A DNA stretch of 64,000 nt from Neorhizobium huautlense (GTDB lineage Bacteria > Pseudomonadota > Alphaproteobacteria > Rhizobiales > Rhizobiaceae), in the NCBI RefSeq assembly GCF_002968575.1, contig NZ_PVBM01000006.1, positions 186,001 to 250,000 on the forward strand. Direction: 5' to 3'. The notes beneath the pieces are model-generated. The model saw nothing but the letters and a program-made list of their open reading frames with translations. It did no database searches and was not told the DNA's origin. The position numbers and the translations under genes were made by a program. Below, piece by piece: positions 26,091-35,292 of this stretch (position 1 is its first letter; each line of letters begins with the position of its first letter).

Positions 26091-27452
26091 TCAGTTCGCC
26101 GCCGTCACCGCAATCGCCCGATCAAGGATCAGCCGGCTGAGCGCGTGGTAATCACCATCGAAATGGTGGCCGCCCTGACGCGCCAGAACCTGAACGCCCG
26201 GCATTTCCGCAAGTGCGGGGCAGGCGCTGTCTTCCTCCGCAAGACCATAGATGCACTGGATCTTGAAGGGCTCGATCGCCCGGAGGTCATCGATCGGATC
26301 GCCATATTTGCCGGCGCCGGAAAAGCCGAGCCAGCCGGCGACATCGATTTCAAAATCGGCCTGATGCGACAATGCCAGCAGCGAGACAAGCGAAACCGCC
26401 TGCCTGTCTGCCTCGGGCAGAAGCCGGTAGGTGGCCGGCAGAATGTTCGCACCGAAGGAATAGCCGATCAGCAGCACGTCTTCGACCTGCCAGCGGTTGC
26501 GATAAGCTCTGATGATCCGGGAAAGATCGGCGGCGGTTTGTTCCGGCGTCTTTTCGCTCCAGAAATAGCGCAACGCGTCCACGCCGACGACCGGGATGCC
26601 ATCCGCCTTGAGATAGGCACCCAGTTGCTGATCGATATCGCGCCAGCCGCCGTCGCCGGAATAGATGATCGCCATGGCGTCGTGTCGGGGTATCGCCTCG
26701 ATTGGCACGATCGGTAGATTAAGTGGGGAACTGGAGCGGGCCAACCCTTTCGTGATCGACGCGGTGTTGAGCGCCAGCGCCACAGCGGCATTGTCCGCCG
26801 TCTCGTGCAGTTCGACCGCCGGATGTGTTTCCTTCAGGGCTTCCGCATGCACGCGGCCGGCCGCGTCCGCGGTTCGCGTAAAGAGGATTCTCACCGGATT
26901 GGGCAGATCGCCCGGCGTCAATCCGTAGACGACCCCCTCCGGGACGGGCGTCTTCGGCGCAGGAGTGCAGAGCACCTTGGAGAGCGGAATCGTGGTCTTG
27001 GGGTCCACTGAAATAGTTTCGGCAATGGTGGAGACGGGCGTCTGGGCTGCAATCGCCAGTGCGAGCGTCGCCCCGTCGCCGATGCCGGCGACCACAGGTG
27101 GGCGATAGTCGGAAATCTCGGCCGACCGATGCAGTTGGCGGCTCAGATCCTCGATATCGGCGACGAGATAGAGGCAGTCATCCTGCTCCGCCTCCAGTGC
27201 AGCGTAATATTCCGGCAGATCGACGCCCACCACCAGCGCGCCCTCCCTGGTAAGGGTGGCAGCAATCTCCGCTTCCCTCTCCGACCAGCCTTCGCCATCG
27301 GAAAGCAATACCACGATGCCGGCTGCCGGGCTGTCGGGATAGGAAATCCGGCTGGTTGGCAGACTTCTGGTCTGAAGTTCGGGACCGGATACGAGATGGA
27401 AGACTGTCGCAGCAGCCGTGATGCTTGCGACGATGATCGGCAAAAGCCTCAT
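26091..27452 (-). CDS. acvB: AcvB/VirJ-like periplasmic lipid hydrolase
   Basis: In Agrobacterium, AcvB is a periplasmic hydrolase that removes lysine from lysyl-phosphatidylglycerol and is needed for virulence. This 453-residue product has an N-terminal signal sequence (LLPIIVASITAAATVFHLV) and two related halves. The C-terminal VirJ-like half holds the alpha/beta-hydrolase elbow GYSFGANI (near residue 330) and a late His in GGHHFDGDY. The ATG overlaps the lpiA stop (ATGA), indicating translational coupling with the lipid aminoacylation enzyme. Confidence 0.9.
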   Translation of the reverse strand: MRLLPIIVASITAAATVFHLVSGPELQTRSLPTSRISYPDSPAAGIVVLLSDGEGWSEREAEIAATLTREGALVVGVDLPEYYAALEAEQDDCLYLVADIEDLSRQLHRSAEISDYRPPVVAGIGDGATLALAIAAQTPVSTIAETISVDPKTTIPLSKVLCTPAPKTPVPEGVVYGLTPGDLPNPVRILFTRTADAAGRVHAEALKETHPAVELHETADNAAVALALNTASITKGLARSSSPLNLPIVPIEAIPRHDAMAIIYSGDGGWRDIDQQLGAYLKADGIPVVGVDALRYFWSEKTPEQTAADLSRIIRAYRNRWQVEDVLLIGYSFGANILPATYRLLPEADRQAVSLVSLLALSHQADFEIDVAGWLGFSGAGKYGDPIDDLRAIEPFKIQCIYGLAEEDSACPALAEMPGVQVLARQGGHHFDGDYHALSRLILDRAIAVTAAN

Positions 27453-28768
27453 CGGCGCAAAAGTCCCTTCAGGCCGCCCCCAATGAGCATGGTGATGTCG
27501 AAAACCGAGAGGACGGGCATGCCGGTGCCGGAGACCGCCAGATAGCGCGGATGCCAATCCGGATCGAATTTTGACTTGAAAGCCTGTACCCCGCGAAAAT
27601 TATAAAAACGCTCGCCGTTGCGGAAGATGCGCTCGCCGACATGGTTCCAGAGCGGAGCCTTGCTGTGGGTCGAAAGGCCGGCAAGCGGCGCCATGCCCAG
27701 GTTCAGCGTCTGATATCCCTCGGCCTTCATGTGCTCCATGATACGCACGAAGAGAAGATCCATCATGCCGCGATGGGTCTCGGGGAGATGCCGCATCAGG
27801 TCGATGAAGGCATCGCCGCCGGACGCCGTGGAGAGAATGCTGGCAAAGGCAACAATGCGGCCTTTCAACCGGATGACTGCCACCGGTCCGGCAGCGACAT
27901 ATTGCGACTGGAATGTCCCGAGCGAAAACCTTTTTTCCGCTGCATTCTGCGCGGCAAGCCATGTGCGGGAAACGGAAAGCAGTTCATCAAGAACGGCCGG
28001 CACCTCCTCCGGCTTCAGCATCGAGAACTCGAGCCCGTCGCGGACCGCCCGGTTGATCGAACGGCGGAGCTTCAGCCAAGCGCCGCCCTTGAGATCGAAC
28101 CTGGTGAGATCGACGACCGCCTGTTCGCCGAGCTTGTAAGGCTTCAACCCGGCCTCGACGGTCAGCGGCAGAAATTCCGGCGAGACCTGATAGAACACCG
28201 CCCGGCAACCTGCCTTTCGGGCCGTCTCCATGAATTTCAGCACCAGATCGGGCCAGGCCTTGCGGCAGCCGATCGGATCGAACAACGCCACCCATGAGCG
28301 GCCTTGCTGGGCATACATGATGAAGGCCTTGCCGCAGCTGGAGAAGAGGATCTTCTTGTCGCCGAGGCGCACCAGGCCCGCGCTCGCATTCGGCTGCGTG
28401 GCGAGGATCTCCACGGCCCGGTTCATCTCCTCGTCGGATGGGGGCTTGCGGCAGGGAGCCGCGCGCCGCAGTCGGTTGGTGGCGACCGTGCCGATCAGAA
28501 GCGTCAATGCAAGGCCGGAGGGCGCGTGCATCGGGTTGCCCGAAAGAAACAGCGTCCAACCCAATCTCGCCAGGCTTTCCTCGAGAAAGAGATTGGCGGC
28601 GAATGCGATCGTAAAGAGGATCAGGCTGAAGAAGAGGATGATACCGCTGCCGGGGGTAAGCCGGCGGATCAACACCTTCGCCAGCGATACAGCGAGAGGA
28701 GCAGGCCGGCTTTCCGGCCAACCCGTATGCGGCTCGGAAGTGTCGTCAATTTGGGCAGTCTCTGCCAT
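27449..28768 (-). CDS. lpiA: LpiA/MprF-type phosphatidylglycerol lysyltransferase, short form
   Basis: This enzyme is predicted to transfer lysine from Lys-tRNA to phosphatidylglycerol. The 439-residue product contains the cytosolic DUF2156 synthase domain (about 110-420). Markers include SSCGKAFIMYAQQGRSWVALFDPIG and the conserved KAPLWNHVGERIFRNGERFYNFRGVQAFKSKFDP. Only two transmembrane helices precede it. Characterised LpiA/MprF proteins are about 840-880 residues with a many-helix flippase half, so this is a short form. It is coupled to acvB by a 4-nt overlap. The start at 28768 has ACAGGT upstream; an ATG at 28804 is possible. Confidence 0.88.
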   Translation of the reverse strand: MAETAQIDDTSEPHTGWPESRPAPLAVSLAKVLIRRLTPGSGIILFFSLILFTIAFAANLFLEESLARLGWTLFLSGNPMHAPSGLALTLLIGTVATNRLRRAAPCRKPPSDEEMNRAVEILATQPNASAGLVRLGDKKILFSSCGKAFIMYAQQGRSWVALFDPIGCRKAWPDLVLKFMETARKAGCRAVFYQVSPEFLPLTVEAGLKPYKLGEQAVVDLTRFDLKGGAWLKLRRSINRAVRDGLEFSMLKPEEVPAVLDELLSVSRTWLAAQNAAEKRFSLGTFQSQYVAAGPVAVIRLKGRIVAFASILSTASGGDAFIDLMRHLPETHRGMMDLLFVRIMEHMKAEGYQTLNLGMAPLAGLSTHSKAPLWNHVGERIFRNGERFYNFRGVQAFKSKFDPDWHPRYLAVSGTGMPVLSVFDITMLIGGGLKGLLRR

Positions 28769-28973
28769 GGAATACCTGTCGGGATTAAAGATTGCGCGGC
28801 ACATTAGATGTCGCGCATGGACCGAAGCTTGCGACGACGGCTATTTACCCGCACTCCGTGAAGCAGAAAATGACATGTATCAATTTTTTCGCGCTTTTAA
28901 TGTGGGTGGGAACGGCGTTGCAAGGCCGGCCGCGATGCGGCAGTCGGGGCAGATAACCGAGCCAGAGGCATTG

Positions 28974-30014
28974 TCAGGCGTTTTCGAAAACCTTCCACCG
29001 CGTCGGGCGAAAGCGCACTTCGCTCCCGAGCGCCACCGGCGCATGCAGCGGCACCTCGACCTCGACGTGATAGGGCGCATGCCCATCATTAGCAATGTCG
29101 ATCTCGGCGATGCGCGTGCCTGCCAACCGACGGCAGGCGGTAACCTTTCCGAAGAGCGCATCCTGAGCTTCGACAAGTGAGATATCCTCCGGCCGGAAGA
29201 AGAGTTCCCCCCCGCCCGCTGCTGCTTCTGAAATACCGATAGGCTGCCCTTGGAAGAAGACTGTCTTCTCTTTCACCTCGACCGGCAAATGGGAGGATTC
29301 CCCGATGAAGGAAAAGACGAAGGGCGAACCGGGGCGGTCGTAGACATCGTCAGCGGACCCCACCTGCTCGATCTTGCCCTGGCTCATGACCACGACCCGG
29401 TCGGCAAGCTCGAGAGCCTCTTCCTGGTCATGGGTCACGAAAACCGTGGTATGGCCGGTTCGGTCGTGAAACTCCCGCAGCCAGCGCCGCAACTCCTTGC
29501 GGACCTTGGCATCGAGGGCGCCGAACGGTTCGTCGAGCAGCAGAATGCGAGGCTCGATCGCCATAGCGCGGGCGAGCGCCACGCGCTGGCGCTGACCGCC
29601 GGAAAGCTGGTTGGGGTAACGCTTCTCAAGACCCCCAAGCTGAACCATGTCCAGCAAATCCGAGACGCGGCGGCGTATTTCGGATTTCGGCGGGCGGGAT
29701 GACGACGGGCGGACCTTCAGGCCGAAACCGATGTTCTCGGCGACCGTCATGTGACGGAACAACGCGTAGTGCTGAAAGACGAAACCGACATTGCGCTCCT
29801 GAACCGAATGGTGGGACGCGTCCTCGTCGCCGAAGAAGATCTGGCCCCCGGTCGGAAAATCCAGACCGGCGATCAGGCGCAGAAGCGTCGTCTTGCCGGA
29901 GCCGGAAGGCCCGAGAAGCGCGATCAGTTCGCCGGAAGCGATTTTCAGCGAAACGTCGTTCAGCGCCGGAAAGCGTTCAAATTCCTTACGGATATTGTTG
30001 ATGGTGACTTCCAT
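28974..30014 (-). CDS. cysA: Sulfate/thiosulfate ABC transporter ATPase
   Basis: This 346-residue ATPase energises sulfate import. Walker A is GPSGSGKTT (near residue 35), the signature is [14 protein letters not shown], Walker B is [12 protein letters not shown], and the H-loop is [17 protein letters not shown]-terminal TOBE-like domain (from about 240) contains [15 protein letters not shown]. It is last in sbp-cysT-cysW-cysA, 15 nt after cysW. Length and order are standard for the family. Confidence 0.95.
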   Translation of the reverse strand: MEVTINNIRKEFERFPALNDVSLKIASGELIALLGPSGSGKTTLLRLIAGLDFPTGGQIFFGDEDASHHSVQERNVGFVFQHYALFRHMTVAENIGFGLKVRPSSSRPPKSEIRRRVSDLLDMVQLGGLEKRYPNQLSGGQRQRVALARAMAIEPRILLLDEPFGALDAKVRKELRRWLREFHDRTGHTTVFVTHDQEEALELADRVVVMSQGKIEQVGSADDVYDRPGSPFVFSFIGESSHLPVEVKEKTVFFQGQPIGISEAAAGGGELFFRPEDISLVEAQDALFGKVTACRRLAGTRIAEIDIANDGHAPYHVEVEVPLHAPVALGSEVRFRPTRWKVFENA

Positions 30015-30029
30015 CGATGCGTAAACCTT

Positions 30030-30899
30030 TCAATGCCTGCCGCCGGCATTGCCGGCACCGAACCGAAGTTCGAGAAGTGTCTTGAGGGCAAGGGTGACGA
30101 GTGCAAGCAGCGCAAGCAGCGATGCCACCGCGAAGGCCGCTACCATGTTGTACTCATTATAAAGTATCTCGACATGCAGCGGCATGGTGTTGGTGAGCCC
30201 GCGAATGCGGCCTGAAACCACCGACACGGCGCCGAACTCGCCCATGGCGCGCGCATTGCAGAGCAACACCCCATAGAGCAGGCCCCATTTGATGTTCGGG
30301 AGCGTGACAAACCGGAAGGTCTGCCAGCCGGATGCGCCAAGCGACAGTGCCGCCTCTTCGTCGCCGCTTCCCTGGTCCTGCATCAGCGGGATCAGTTCGC
30401 GCGCCACGAAGGGAAACGTCACGAATACGGTCGCCAATACGATTCCAGGCACCGCGAAGAGGATCTCTATACCCCAGCTTTTCAGAAGCGGTCCGAGCAG
30501 GCTGCCCGAGCCGAAAAGCAGGACGTAGACGAGACCCGAAATTACCGGGGAGATCGAAAACGGCAGGTCGATGAGGGTGATCAGGAAGGCCTTCCCCTTG
30601 AACTCGAACTTCGCGATCGCCCAGGATGCACAGAGCCCGAAGACGAGATTGAGCGGCACGGCGATAGCAGCGACCAGAAGCGTCAACCGGATAGCCGCCG
30701 CCGCATCCGGCTCGGCCAAAGCTTCGTAATAGGCGCCCCAGCCTTCGCGGAAAGCCTCCACGAAGACCGAAAGGAGCGGCAGGAAAAGAAAGAAGATGAG
30801 AAAAGCGAGCGAAAGCAGGAGCAGCGCGACCTTCGTCGCGAACCCCTCGTCTGCTGGATCGCGGAAGGCAGGGTTGGAAGTGCGAGCCTTGTCAGACAT
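30030..30899 (-). CDS. cysW: Sulfate ABC transporter permease CysW
   Basis: This 289-residue inner-membrane permease has about six helices and the EAA loop GDEEAALSLGASGWQTFRFVTLPNI that docks on CysA. The N-terminus MSDKARTSNPAF is followed by the first helix KVALLLLSLAFLIFFLFLPLL. Its ATG overlaps the cysT stop by 8 nt, showing translational coupling, and rules out the upstream non-coupled start at 30944. Together with CysT it forms the channel. Confidence 0.93.
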   Translation of the reverse strand: MSDKARTSNPAFRDPADEGFATKVALLLLSLAFLIFFLFLPLLSVFVEAFREGWGAYYEALAEPDAAAAIRLTLLVAAIAVPLNLVFGLCASWAIAKFEFKGKAFLITLIDLPFSISPVISGLVYVLLFGSGSLLGPLLKSWGIEILFAVPGIVLATVFVTFPFVARELIPLMQDQGSGDEEAALSLGASGWQTFRFVTLPNIKWGLLYGVLLCNARAMGEFGAVSVVSGRIRGLTNTMPLHVEILYNEYNMVAAFAVASLLALLALVTLALKTLLELRFGAGNAGGRH

Positions 30900-31749
30900 T
30901 ACCGTACCTCCTGCGGCTCCAGGCCTGAATGAGATTGATGACAAGCAACATCAGGAAGGAGATGAGCAGCATGATCGTGGCGATCGCCGTTGCGCCCGCA
31001 TAGTTGAACTCCTCCAGCCGGATGACGATCAGCAGCGGCGCGATCTCCGAAACATAGGGAATATTGCCGGCAATGAAGATGACCGAACCGTATTCACCAA
31101 CGCCTCTGGCAAAGGCGAGCGCAAAGCCGGTCAATATTGCCGGCGTCAGTCCGGGCAGGATGACCCTCAAGATCGTCTGGAACCGGTTGGCACCGAGCGT
31201 TGCAGCTGCCTCCTCAACCTCCCGATCGATCTCTTCCATGATCGGCTGAACGGTGCGAACCACGAAAGGGAGCCCGATGAAGACGAGTGCGATGACGATA
31301 CCAAGCGGCGTGAAGGCGATGCGGAAGGGCATGAAGAGTGAGCCGATCCAGCCGTTCGGGGCGTAGAGCGAGGCAAGCGCAATGCCTGCGACAGCCGTCG
31401 GCAACGCGAAGGGCAGGTCCACCATGGCGTCAACCAGCTGCCGGCCGGGGAAGTTGTAGCGGGTGAGCACCCAGGCGAGGATCGTGCCGAAGACGACATT
31501 GACGAGCGCGGCCAGAAAGGCCGTGCCGAAGGATATATAAAGAGCGTCGAGCGTGCGTCGGTCGGCAAAGACGGAAAAAAAGCCGCTCCAGCCAAGCTCG
31601 GCGGTGCGCCAGAGCAGGCCGGCAACGGGGATGAGAATGATCAGCGACAGGTAGGCGAGCGAAAAGCCGAGCGTCAACCCGAAACCCGGAATGATGCTCG
31701 GCTGCTTCAGTCGCCACTTCGCCGGTGAGGCAGTGGCGGTTTGGGTCAT
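30892..31749 (-). CDS. cysT: Sulfate ABC transporter permease CysT
   Basis: This 285-residue permease has six helices and the EAA loop EVEEAAATLGANRFQTILRVILPGLTPA. The cytosolic tail MTQTATASPAKWRLKQPS is followed by IPGFGLTLGFSLAYLSLIILIP, the usual CysT start. The ATG at 31749 follows the sbp stop by 13 nt; a start at 31806 would run into sbp. It pairs with CysW. Confidence 0.93.
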   Translation of the reverse strand: MTQTATASPAKWRLKQPSIIPGFGLTLGFSLAYLSLIILIPVAGLLWRTAELGWSGFFSVFADRRTLDALYISFGTAFLAALVNVVFGTILAWVLTRYNFPGRQLVDAMVDLPFALPTAVAGIALASLYAPNGWIGSLFMPFRIAFTPLGIVIALVFIGLPFVVRTVQPIMEEIDREVEEAAATLGANRFQTILRVILPGLTPAILTGFALAFARGVGEYGSVIFIAGNIPYVSEIAPLLIVIRLEEFNYAGATAIATIMLLISFLMLLVINLIQAWSRRRYGNV

Positions 31750-31762
31750 AAAGGATTCCGAA

Positions 31763-32809
31763 CTACTTCCCGGGCTTATAGATCTGGTCGAAGATGCCGC
31801 CGTCACCGAAGTGTTCCGGCTGCGCCTTCTTCCATCCGCCGAAGATCGGATCGTCGATCGTGACGAGCTTGATGTCCGGCAGAGCCTTCAGCAGATCCGG
31901 CTTTACCACATCACGCTTCGAAGGACGATAGAAGTGCTTGGCGGCGAGGTTCTGGCCCTCGTCGGAATAGAGATATTGCAGATAAGCCTCGGCCTGCTTG
32001 CGGGTGCCCTTGGCGTCGACATTGGCATCGACGACGGCGACGGGCGGTTCGGCGAGGATGGAAATCGGCGGCACGACGATATCAAAAGCGCCCTTGCCGA
32101 ATTCCTCGCCGGCGAGATAAGCCTCGTTTTCCCAGGCAAGCAGCACATCGCCGATCTGGCGCTGAGCGAAGGTGACCGTTGCGCCACGCGCACCGGTATC
32201 GAGGACGGGCGCCCGTTTATAAAGATCGGCGATATAGCCCTTGATCTTTGCCTGGTCGCCTTTGAATTCCTCGTTGGCCCAGGCCCAGGCAGCGAGATAA
32301 TTCCAGCGCGCACCACCTGACGTTTTCGGGTTCGGTGTGACGATCTGGACGTCGCCCTTCACTAGGTCGCCCCAGTTCTTGATGTCTTTCGGATTGCCCT
32401 TGCGGACAAGGAAGACGATGGTCGACGTATAGGGCGCAGAATTGTTGGGAAGGCGTGCGCGCCAGCCGGCCTTGATCTTGCCGGTCTTCTCGATCGCATT
32501 GATATCGCTTTCAAGCGCCAGCGTCACCACATCCGCCTCAAGGCCATCGATCACCGAGCGAGCCTGCGCGCCGGAGCCGCCATGCGATTGCCTGATCGAC
32601 ACGTCTTCTCCCGTCTGAGCCTTCCAGGACTTGGCAAAGCCGGCATTGACGTCCTTGTAGAGTTCACGGGTCGGATCGTAGGAGACGTTGAGAAGCTGGG
32701 TATCGGCGAAGGCGGGCGTGAAAACTCCCACCGTCAGAGAAAGGCCGAGTGCGACGGCCCCCAATCTTCTTCCAAGTCCCCGGCCAAGTCCTCGGATAAA
32801 ACTAGGCAT
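31763..32809 (-). CDS. sbp: Periplasmic sulfate-binding protein
   Basis: This is the substrate-binding component of the sulfate importer. The 348-residue product has a signal peptide ending ...VFTPAFA before [20 protein letters not shown], the conserved Sbp/CysP start. The sulfate-contacting segments [30 protein letters not shown] and [20 protein letters not shown] are present. AGGAGGGAA precedes the ATG. It is first in the importer operon, behind a promoter with an internal palindrome (32838-32865). Confidence 0.95.
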   Translation of the reverse strand: MPSFIRGLGRGLGRRLGAVALGLSLTVGVFTPAFADTQLLNVSYDPTRELYKDVNAGFAKSWKAQTGEDVSIRQSHGGSGAQARSVIDGLEADVVTLALESDINAIEKTGKIKAGWRARLPNNSAPYTSTIVFLVRKGNPKDIKNWGDLVKGDVQIVTPNPKTSGGARWNYLAAWAWANEEFKGDQAKIKGYIADLYKRAPVLDTGARGATVTFAQRQIGDVLLAWENEAYLAGEEFGKGAFDIVVPPISILAEPPVAVVDANVDAKGTRKQAEAYLQYLYSDEGQNLAAKHFYRPSKRDVVKPDLLKALPDIKLVTIDDPIFGGWKKAQPEHFGDGGIFDQIYKPGK

Positions 32810-32837
32810 ACAGTTCCCTCCTGTGTGGTTTACTAAA

Positions 32838-32865
32838 ACTCTATCGGGTAAGTCGACTTAGTCAA
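32838..32865 (-). promoter_or_regulatory. Candidate sbp-cysTWA promoter with internal palindrome
   Basis: On the minus strand TTGACT (32865-32860) and TAGAGT (32843-32838) are 16 bp apart, a sigma70-like pair 29 nt before the sbp ATG. The spacer holds the perfect 12-bp palindrome TAAGTCGACTTA (32849-32860). A repressor or activator of sulfur assimilation binding there would directly control the promoter. Confidence 0.5.
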
Positions 32866-33134
32866 TCGAAGGCAAAAAGAAGGCAAAACTGTTTCCCTCG
32901 CCGTATTCGGGGGGCAAAGAATGGGTTAATCTTTCTGGCAACGGCAGAACGTGCGCATTGGGAAAAGTGCCTTCGGGAAAATCACAATCCAGCCGCAAGG
33001 GAGGTTTTGAGGCATTCGAAGAAAGATTTTTCGCCTGTTCCGCAACATGACCGGTTGCGGCCATATATGATCCGACGGATGCAAAACCGTTGCTGCCGAT
33101 CCAAAGATCACCCGCGCCGAACGGAGTTGAAAGA
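32866..33134. other. Intergenic region between sbp promoter and greA-like gene
   Basis: Together with the promoter this gap is 325 bp. It contains one hairpin with perfect 7-bp arms, CCGCAAC (33040-33046) and GTTGCGG (33054-33060). A minus-strand ORF covers the gap but has no ribosome binding site or recognisable sequence. I see no further gene. Confidence 0.5.
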
Positions 33135-33617
33135 TTGAGCGTCGCTTTCACCAAAGAAGACAGTGCCGAGACCGCGGCGGAAACCCTGTTGCCCGACCGT
33201 CCGATTTCACCTCACCCGAACCTGGTGACGGAGGACGGATTGAAGGCACTGGATCTGCAGCTGGCTCAGGCGCGTGAGGCTTATGAGGCTACGACCACGA
33301 TCGAAGACGTGAACGAACGCCGCCGGCAGGCTGCCGGCCCGCTGCGCGATCTGCGTTATTTCGCGGACAGAGTCCGCACCGCGCAGGTTGTCCCAAACCC
33401 CGCGTCGGCCGATACCGTCGCCTTCGGAAACACTGTCACCTTCAGCCGCGAGGACGGCCGGGTGCAGACGTATCGGATCGTCGGCGAAGACGAGGCCGAC
33501 CCCAAGGCCGGATCGATTTCCTACGTATCGCCGGTAGCAAGAGCTCTCACCGGCAAAGCGATCGGGGATGTCGTGAATGTAGGGGGCCAGGAGCTGGAAG
33601 TAACCGCGATTTCGTAA
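33135..33617 (+). CDS. GreA/GreB-family transcription elongation factor-like protein
   Basis: This 160-residue protein has an N-terminal helical hairpin (about 35-85, GLKALDLQLAQAREAYEATTTIEDVNERRRQ). A C-terminal FKBP-like domain follows (about 95-160, VTFSREDGRVQTYRIVGEDEADPKAGSISYVSPVARALTGKAIGDVV), as in GreA. Gre factors rescue backtracked RNA polymerase. The best start is the TTG at 33135 with GGAG 8 nt upstream; an extension upstream lacks conservation. Whether the coiled-coil tip keeps the catalytic acidic pair is unclear, so function beyond family membership is unproven. Confidence 0.78.
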   Translation: MSVAFTKEDSAETAAETLLPDRPISPHPNLVTEDGLKALDLQLAQAREAYEATTTIEDVNERRRQAAGPLRDLRYFADRVRTAQVVPNPASADTVAFGNTVTFSREDGRVQTYRIVGEDEADPKAGSISYVSPVARALTGKAIGDVVNVGGQELEVTAIS

Positions 33618-33653
33618 TCCCGGCTCTACAGGCGATAGCGGGACCCGGCACTT

Positions 33654-34109
33654 TCAGGCCGTCAGCAGTTCCCTGACCGGCGTTTTGGTGTCGCCGGCAC
33701 CTTCGACCGCATCGGCGATCGTAGTGCTGAACAGCACGTCGCGGGTTGCGTCGGCCACGCGGGCGAAGACATGGCGGATCTCGCAGAGGTGCTCGCCATC
33801 GCAATCCTCGCATTTGCGGTAGGCGGTCTGAGACAGGCAGGGAAGCGGCGCAATCGGCCCATCCACGAGGCGCAGCACCTCGCCGAACGTGATCGCGTCG
33901 GCCGACTTCAGGAGCAGATATCCGCCCTGCTTGCCGCGGCGGCTGACAACGATGCCCGAGCGCTTGAGGTCGAGGAGGATCTGCTCCAGGAACTTCTTCG
34001 GAATGCTCTGCTGGACGGCAATCTCGGAGATCAGCATCGGCACGTCCGGGTCGGCCTGCGCGAGGGCGGCAAGCGCCCTCAGCGCGTATTTCGCTTTCTG
34101 GGATATCAT
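33654..34109 (-). CDS. Rrf2-family regulator with candidate Fe-S cysteines
   Basis: This 151-residue Rrf2 protein starts MISQKAKYALRALAAL. Its winged HTH (about 25-60) includes ISEIAVQQSIPKKFLEQILLDLKRSGIV and the glycine-rich wing SRRGKQGGYLL. Four cysteines lie in LPCLSQTAYRKCEDCDGEHLC (about residues 91-109), the position of the cluster ligands in IscR and RirA. It is divergent from cysH, so control of sulfur assimilation through a cluster or thiol signal is likely. A GTG one codon upstream is an alternative start. Confidence 0.88.
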   Translation of the reverse strand: MISQKAKYALRALAALAQADPDVPMLISEIAVQQSIPKKFLEQILLDLKRSGIVVSRRGKQGGYLLLKSADAITFGEVLRLVDGPIAPLPCLSQTAYRKCEDCDGEHLCEIRHVFARVADATRDVLFSTTIADAVEGAGDTKTPVRELLTA

Positions 34110-34469
34110 CACGCAACCATTAAACGATAACGTCGCCGCGAGGCGAAAGTCCTCACAGCGCCGCTCAAACAGCTTTCAAGGGCATCCACGGGATCGCCGG
34201 AAACGGCGCTCAGGGGCTGCATGTCCGCAAGTGGCAATCATGCCTTGCGGGCATGTCTCGGGATTAGCTCAAATTCCGAGAAATTACAAACCAATGCGGG
34301 TAATTAGAGCGGCAAAAATGGTCACGTTTGGTTAAGGCGGCAGGTTTTCTGTGTGCTTGCCGCTTTGGAGAGATATTTGCTCCTCATCCTGTTGTGATGG
34401 GACGGGTTTTTCTGTCCTTTCGCGCGCGGAGCCGGGATAATCCAGCAAATGCTCACGGAATGATATCCC
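34110..34469. promoter_or_regulatory. Divergent rrf2/cysH control region with inverted repeats
   Basis: This 360-bp gap holds two neighbouring inverted repeats. CATGCC and GGCATG (34239-34255) have 6-bp perfect arms. CTCGGGATT and AATTCCGAG (34257-34280) have 9-bp arms with one mismatch and a 6-bp centre. They lie upstream of both genes and are candidate operators for the Rrf2 protein or a LysR-type sulfur regulator. No further gene is visible. Confidence 0.5.
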
Positions 34470-35252
34470 ATGACCCTTCATGATGCCGCCAGCCGGGATC
34501 GCCTGATACTGGCTTCCACCCTCGACGCACAGCTGCAAGACCTCGATCTTGCAGGTCGTCTCGCGCTTGCCGCCGAGCTTGGCAATGCCGTCTTTACGAC
34601 GAGCCTCGGCATCGAAGACCAGGTGATATCAGCAGCAATCGGAATTCATCGCCTGCCGATCGAAGTTTCGACGCTGGAAACCGGCCGCCTGTTCAAGGAA
34701 ACGTTGGATCTCATCGGAGAGACGGAGGGGCGGTATGCGATTTCGATCCGCCGCTTTGCGCCTGAACTGGAGGATGTCGACGCCTATGCTGCGAAATACG
34801 GCATGAATGGCTTCTACGACAGCGTCGAAGCCCGCCACGCCTGCTGTCATGTGCGCAAGCTGAAGCCTCTCGCCAGAGCTTTGGCAGGAGCGGACGTCTG
34901 GATCACCGGGCTTCGCCGCGGTCAGTCCGGCAGTCGCGCCACGACGCCGTTTGCCGAATACGATCCCGAGCGCAACCTCATCAAGATCAACCCGCTCGCG
35001 GACTGGGACATCGATGCGATCCGTGCCCATGTGGCGGCCGAGGCGATCCCGGTCAATCCGCTGCATGCCCGTGGCTACCCCTCGATTGGCTGCGAACCCT
35101 GTACGCGCGCCATCAAGCCCGGCGAGCCCGAGCGCGCTGGCCGCTGGTGGTGGGAAAACGACGAGAAGCGCGAATGCGGGCTGCATGTGCCGGAAAGCGC
35201 ATCGCAATCCGCCTCACAGCCCATCCCGCAGGCGAGCCAGATCGCTCGCTGA
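34470..35252 (+). CDS. cysH: Assimilatory adenylyl-sulfate (APS) reductase
   Basis: This cytosolic enzyme reduces APS to sulfite with thioredoxin. The 260-residue product has the PP-loop-like [11 protein letters not shown] and [12 protein letters not shown]. It also has the 4Fe-4S cysteines of the APS-specific class: CC in HACCHVRK and CxxC in GCEPCTR. The ECGLH near the C-terminus holds the catalytic Cys. These mark it as APS, not PAPS, reductase, so no CysC is required for sulfite formation. The C-terminal tail is Ser/Gln-rich and not conserved. It is first in cysHDN. Confidence 0.95.
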   Translation: MTLHDAASRDRLILASTLDAQLQDLDLAGRLALAAELGNAVFTTSLGIEDQVISAAIGIHRLPIEVSTLETGRLFKETLDLIGETEGRYAISIRRFAPELEDVDAYAAKYGMNGFYDSVEARHACCHVRKLKPLARALAGADVWITGLRRGQSGSRATTPFAEYDPERNLIKINPLADWDIDAIRAHVAAEAIPVNPLHARGYPSIGCEPCTRAIKPGEPERAGRWWWENDEKRECGLHVPESASQSASQPIPQASQIAR

Positions 35253-35292
35253 ACCCTTTGTGTTTGTTTCGATAGACTGCCCGGAGACCGAA

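Noticed and set aside
34951..35292. Longer cysD start, 114 codons upstream
   Set aside because: It would overlap cysH and lacks conservation; the ATG at 35293 gives the standard CysD length.
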